Source: Rhineura floridana (lineage: Eukaryota; Chordata; Lepidosauria; Squamata; Rhineuridae). Taken from it: a DNA stretch of 64,000 nt. A program made the translations under genes and the position numbers. Below the pieces are notes generated by a model. That model made no database searches. It was not told the DNA's origin and worked only from the letters and a program-made list of their open reading frames with translations. The stretch spans positions 73,592,270 through 73,656,269 of the forward strand of contig NC_084489.1 of assembly GCF_030035675.1 (NCBI RefSeq), read 5' to 3'. Below are positions 60,642 to 64,000 of this stretch, piece by piece (positions within the stretch are counted from its first letter, which is position 1; the number at the start of each line of letters is the position of its first letter).

Positions 60642-61547
60642 TGTGACGTCCTTCCCTGGCTCTCCATGTCAGGTTCCCACCTGCTTGTGGCTACTGCCTT
60701 TCACTAGGCACCACCAGGGATACCACCAGTCCGGACCGTCCTTTGTATGGTTTCTCACTCCGCTCTAGCACAGATCTCATTAGATCCCACTGCTAGGCAG
60801 CGCCACCAGTCACATCCTATAACCAATACTCCCAGAGACTTTGCCTGAGTCTCTCTCTAGCTGGTTATTTTTGTGACTGCGTGCTTATGCTGTTCCCAAC
60901 CCCCTTGTATCTTTATAGATAACGCATACAACTCTGGGTTGCTCTGGATACTTGAATTGTTATTATTCCTCCCTTCACCGCTGCCACCATTAGATACTGT
61001 TTCTGTTCAGCCTTGGTAATTACCTTGCCCTCCCTTCTGTTATGTATATCCCCCAGCCAAGGATCAGGCCTTTGGTAAACCAAATAAGTATCTATTAAAT
61101 ATCAGAAATAACAAGATTAGTTTTAGAATGTTTCACAAGCATATGGTTTCATCTATTCCTGGTTTGTACTTGACTTATTATTAATCAGAACTCCAACTCC
61201 CTCTTTCTCCGCACTCCTGACCTCCACCCTCAAACACCTCTTTCTCCACCCTACTAACATCCACCACCAAACACCTTCTTCTCCACCCTACTAACATCCA
61301 CCACCAAACACCTTCTTCTCCACCCTACTAACATCCACCACCAAACACCTTCTTCTCCACCCTACTAACATCCACCACCAGATTCAACTGTCATTCTTCC
61401 ATTTATACTCCCAGCCATTCAAACGCTCAGCCAATCATCCAGCATTCTACTGCTCATGTACTCCCCCCTCCTCTTTCACTCCACTTACCATATGTCTTCT
61501 ATATAAACAGCACTTACCATATTTACACTATAAGCAGGAACATCACA
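60642..61547 (-). repeat. 5' LTR of the Gmr1-like element
   Basis: 906 bp, nearly identical to the 3' LTR apart from length differences, including one extra 37-bp tandem unit (three full units, about 61255-61375). Termini TGTGA...TCACA. Confidence 0.92.
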
Positions 61548-61884
61548 GACCACAACTCCCATCAGCCTCAGCCAGCATTGCCAATGGTCAGGAAAGATGG
61601 GAATTGTGGTCCAACACCTGGTGGCCCACTAGTTGGGAAGCGCTGCCCTAGGATATGCATTTTGGCTGGAGAACTGCACTGCACAATTCAGAGAAGTGTG
61701 AATTTCGAAGGATGGCTGTGTTTTCATTTGCGTATCGTTTCAAAAACTGCAAGTTCGATAGGTTCACCCCTTGGTGCAAACTGAATCAAATTTCTCCCTC
61801 AAACTCTGACTGGCTTGTAATCCTGAGCACTTCAGAGCCCCCATCCAGATCACAGCCACAAGCCATCAGCATTACCCAATGAAT

Positions 61885-62050
61885 CAGTCTACTCATGAGG
61901 AGAAGTGGCTTCCTCACATTTAGAGTCACGGGTCCCATGCTGTGGAATACTCTTCCAGGAAAGATTTGGCAGGCATCCTCCCTATTGACTTTCAGGCATC
62001 TCTTGAAGACCTTCTTATGCCGACAGGCCTATGAAGCCCTTTAAATGTTC
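61885..62050 (+). mobile_element. L2/CR1-type LINE ORF2 C-terminal fragment
   Basis: The + strand encodes GPMLWNTLPGKIWQASSLLT then FRHLLKTFLCRQAYEAL, the LWN-SLP-type ending of L2 ORF2 proteins. Truncated. Confidence 0.7.
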
Positions 62051-62165
62051 TCAATCCTCCTTCCTGCTGAGTTCTACAAAGACAGAACTTCTACTAGAGG
62101 AAGCCAACAGGCAGGACCACCCCATTTAGACTGGATGTAAGTAAGAAGGTGGGGGCTGGCTGAGG
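62051..62165 (+). mobile_element. retroposon fragment related to 51650-51720
   Basis: 'ctccttcctgctgagttctaca' shortened to its core recurs at 51650. The following 'gaggaagccaacaggcagga' also matches. Probably the 3' non-coding part of the LINE at 61885. Confidence 0.5.
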
Positions 62166-62406
62166 TCAGCTGTTGGGGCAGTGCCACATAGCCCTAACGG
62201 ACCAGACTCCGTTGGCTACACTTATCCAAACGAACGACTGCAACAGACTGGTTCTATTCAGTCTGCTACAGTTTTTATTACACATGTGGAACAGTAGTGG
62301 TGCAAACATAAGGCCGCCCATGTTCCCGTGGTTCTCTGTGGAGGGACACTTCTGGGTAGTGATAGCTTTGCATTGTTATCATTTGTAATAACTCATGTTA
62401 TAGACC
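62166..62406. other. intergenic DNA, unassigned
   Basis: No repeat or gene recognised. Confidence 0.35.
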
Positions 62407-62599
62407 AGGGGAGGAGAACCTTTTACAGTGTGAGGGTTGCATTCCCTTCTGGGCACCTCATGTCAGTGATAGGCAGGGTCAGAGGGAAAGGTAAGCAGAG
62501 CAACTAATGTAAATGTTACCTTTGTAGAGTAGGGTAGTTTCTACATTCAATCACAGCCCCCTGTCTAATCTATCCTCCACCCAGGCAGGCAAGCAAAGA

Positions 62600-63082
62600 A
62601 GCAACTAAGAGGCAACATGCTAGACATGCATAAAAGTATGCATGGCATGGAGAGAGTGGATAGAGAAATTTTTTTCTCTCTCATAGCATCCAGTGGACAT
62701 CAAGTACAGCTGAACATTGGAAGATTCAGGACAGACAAAAGAAAGTACTTCTTCACATAGTGCATTGTTAACCTATAGAATTCGGTACCACAGGAGGTAG
62801 TAATGGCCACCAACTTGGATGGCTTTAAAAGAGAAGTAGACAAAGTCATGGAGGATAAGGCTATCATCAGTGCCTACTAGCCATGATGTCTATGCTCTCC
62901 ATATCCTCCATGTTTAGAGACAGAATGCTTCTGAATACCAGTTGCTGGGATTCACAAGTGGGGAGAGTGCTGTTGCTTTCAGGTCCTGCTTGCAGGTTTC
63001 CCACAGGGATCTGGTTGGCCACTGTGAGAAGAGGATTCTGGACTAGATGGATCATTGGCCTGATCCAGCTGGGCTCTTCTTT
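62600..63082 (+). mobile_element. L2/CR1-clade LINE, short 3' copy
   Basis: It aligns with the last ~470 bp of the copy at 44150-45140: 'agtatgcatggcatggagag', 'gattcaggacagacaaaaga', 'gccactgtgagaagaggat' and the 'ctcttctt' tail start. 5'-truncated. Confidence 0.8.
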
Positions 63083-63198
63083 CAGAGCTTGGAAAAGTTA
63101 CTTTTTTAAACTACAACTCCCATCAGCCCCAGAAAGCATGGCCACTGGATTGGGCTGATGGGAGTTGTAGTCCAAGAAAGTAACTTTTCCAAGCTCTG
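63083..63198. mobile_element. palindromic hAT-type MITE ('cagagcttgg' family) in a LINE tail
   Basis: 116 bp, with the same length and termini as 41781-41896. Inserted in the 'ctcttcttatg' LINE tail. The flanks share 'cttctt' but do not give a clean 8-bp duplication. Confidence 0.88.
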
Positions 63199-63484
63199 CT
63201 TCTTATTCTGGCCATGCAAAAACACTAAAGGAGAGTGAAAAGCAGGTCTGGGGATGATGCATATGGCTGGGGAGAATACTAAGGGCCAGATAGAAAGGTC
63301 TGGAGGGCCGCATTTGACCTCCAGATTCCCTAACCCTTCTATATACTGTGATGGATCTCTATGATGGATTTCTAAATGATAGATTCTTCTTGACAGTGTT
63401 CTTTTATCTTGTTAAATAAATAAAATATTTAAAGAAGGGTTTTTTTAGCTCACTTGCATTTCACCTCACCTCCCTCCTTCTAGA

Positions 63485-63622
63485 GCAGGGGTAGCCAACA
63501 TGGTGTCATCCTGATATTGTTGTATTCCAATGCCTGTCAGCCCTAGGCAACATAGCCAATGGCAGGGCTGATGAGTGCTGCAGTCCAACAGCATCTGAAG
63601 GGTACCATGTTGACCACTCCTG
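63485..63622. mobile_element. palindromic hAT-type MITE
   Basis: The termini 'gcaggggtagccaacatggt' and 'accatgttgaccactcctga' are inverted, with a shared core. Diverged. Confidence 0.75.
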
Positions 63623-63681
63623 ATCAAACGGCCTCCAAAATCCGGCTCTGCAAAGATCCATTGGTTTCTATGAAACTTAGG

Positions 63682-63847
63682 CTGCGCACCATACATTTAA
63701 AGCACATTATTTTCCCCCCAGAGAATCCTGGGAACTGTAGTTTACCCCACACGGAACTACAACTGCCAGCACTCTTAACAAAATATAATTCCTAGGATTC
63801 TTTGGGGGATATAATGTGCTTTAAATGTATGGTATACATATGCAGCC
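63682..63847. mobile_element. palindromic MITE ('accatac-atttaaag' family)
   Basis: The ends 'gctgcgcaccatacatttaa' and 'ttaaatgtatggtatacata' are inverted. The inner arms 'gaatcctgggaactgtagtt' and 'aattcctaggattctttggg' match 51751-51913. Confidence 0.8.
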
Positions 63848-63949
63848 TTACTTTCCAAAAGCTGCGCTTTATATCACAAAGGCAAAACGTAAAGCAGTTT
63901 AGCTGCTGAGATTCAGCACGTTTTGCCAAAACAGAAAGACACTCTTCAG

Positions 63950-64000
63950 CAGAGCTTGGAAAAGTTACTTTTTTTGAACTACAACTCCCATCAGCCCTAG
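63950..64000. mobile_element. palindromic MITE ('cagagcttgg' family), cut by window end
   Basis: 'cagagcttggaaaagttact' and 'gaactacaactcccatcagc' match the left half of the copies at 41781 and 63083. Confidence 0.88.

Larger units (their letters stand above)
56153..61547 (-). mobile_element. Ty3/gypsy-type LTR retrotransposon fossil, Gmr1-like order
   Basis: A fossil element of about 5.4 kb on the minus strand, bounded by GACCA duplications (56148-56152 and 61548-61552) and two LTRs. Parts in reading order: SCAN-like capsid with zinc knuckle, protease, integrase (zinc-binding and core), then reverse transcriptase and RNase H. Integrase before reverse transcriptase is the Gmr1-like arrangement, not the standard gypsy one. 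A polypurine run abuts the 3' LTR and a TGG-starting stretch follows the 5' LTR. The pol part is broken, with about three breaks, and I treat the copy as a fossil. The LTRs differ at about 1% of aligned sites by eye, so the insertion is young. No envelope gene is seen. Confidence 0.9.
56111..61645. mobile_element. palindromic hAT-type MITE split by an LTR retrotransposon
   Basis: The MITE halves are 56111-56152 and 61553-61645. Together they match the copy at 20088. The termini are CAGCCTTTCCCAACTAG and, at the right, AGTTGGGAAGCGCTG. The octamer CCCTAGGA flanks it exactly (56103-56110, 61646-61653). Confidence 0.92.
55822..61775 (+). mobile_element. family Y repeat, copy 2, interrupted by a hAT MITE that holds an LTR element
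   Basis: The left part is 55822-56110 and the right part 61646 to about 61775. They join across the duplicated octamer CCCTAGGA. The possible terminal inversion (left GGATGGATGAATCTG, right end reversed GGGGTGAACCTATCG) suggests a DNA element. The family is unnamed. Confidence 0.6.
62407..63345 (+). mobile_element. family X element carrying a LINE and a MITE
   Basis: The left end 'ccaggggaggagaacctttt' and right end 'gaggtc... agattccctaaccctt' belong to family X (compare 46300-46575). The L2/CR1 copy at 62600-63082 and MITE at 63083-63198 lie within it. Its flanking 'gccatgcaaaaacactaaag' resumes after them. Confidence 0.6.

Overview
This is vertebrate nuclear DNA, almost certainly from a squamate reptile (lizard or snake). 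Two intron-bearing host genes read through cleanly at every splice junction. The rest is dense in repeats typical of squamates: BovB (RTE) LINE 3' ends, tRNA-derived SINEs with BovB-like tails (Sauria type), a 5S-rRNA-derived SINE remnant, CR1/L2 LINE pieces, and many short palindromic hAT-type DNA elements. Four of these hAT-type elements have exact 8-bp target duplications.

Host genes. IDI1 (isopentenyl-diphosphate delta-isomerase) lies on the + strand, with five coding exons between 4962 and 10420 and a CpG-rich promoter at about 4780-5350. GTPBP4 (NOG1, nucleolar GTPase of 60S ribosome assembly) lies on the - strand, with seventeen coding exons between 34273 and 14237. They encode exactly 634 residues, the length I recall for the human protein. 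The two genes converge, with stop codons 3.8 kb apart, as the human orthologues do on 10p15. The mammalian duplicate IDI2 is not present between them. From that synteny, WDR37 should lie to the left (probably head-to-head with IDI1) and LARP4B to the right. I see no coding exon of either in the window.

Region by region. 1-4.8 kb: BovB copies (one carrying a tiny CR1 insertion), a 5S-SINE remnant and hAT elements. 4.8-10.4 kb: IDI1. 10.4-14.2 kb: convergent intergenic DNA with nested SINE and hAT copies. 14.2-34.3 kb: GTPBP4, whose introns hold two solo LTRs, SINEs, LINE tails and several hAT elements. 34.3-64 kb: no recognised host coding sequence. This part holds L2/CR1-type LINE fragments, two adjacent non-autonomous DNA elements at 47.5-50.7 kb, a third solo LTR, a hAT element at 54.4-54.7 kb, and a fossil Ty3/gypsy-type LTR retrotransposon at 56153-61547.

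The most interesting structure is that LTR element. Its integrase lies upstream of the reverse transcriptase and it has a SCAN-like capsid, as in the Gmr1-like lineage. It sits inside a palindromic hAT element, which itself sits inside an older repeat, and the target duplications at the inner two levels are still readable. Other points worth a second look are a GC-AG intron in GTPBP4, an in-frame N-terminal leader in IDI1, and palindromic DNA elements that share one core but carry different termini. I found no convincing new multi-gene system; the novelty here is in mobile-element architecture.
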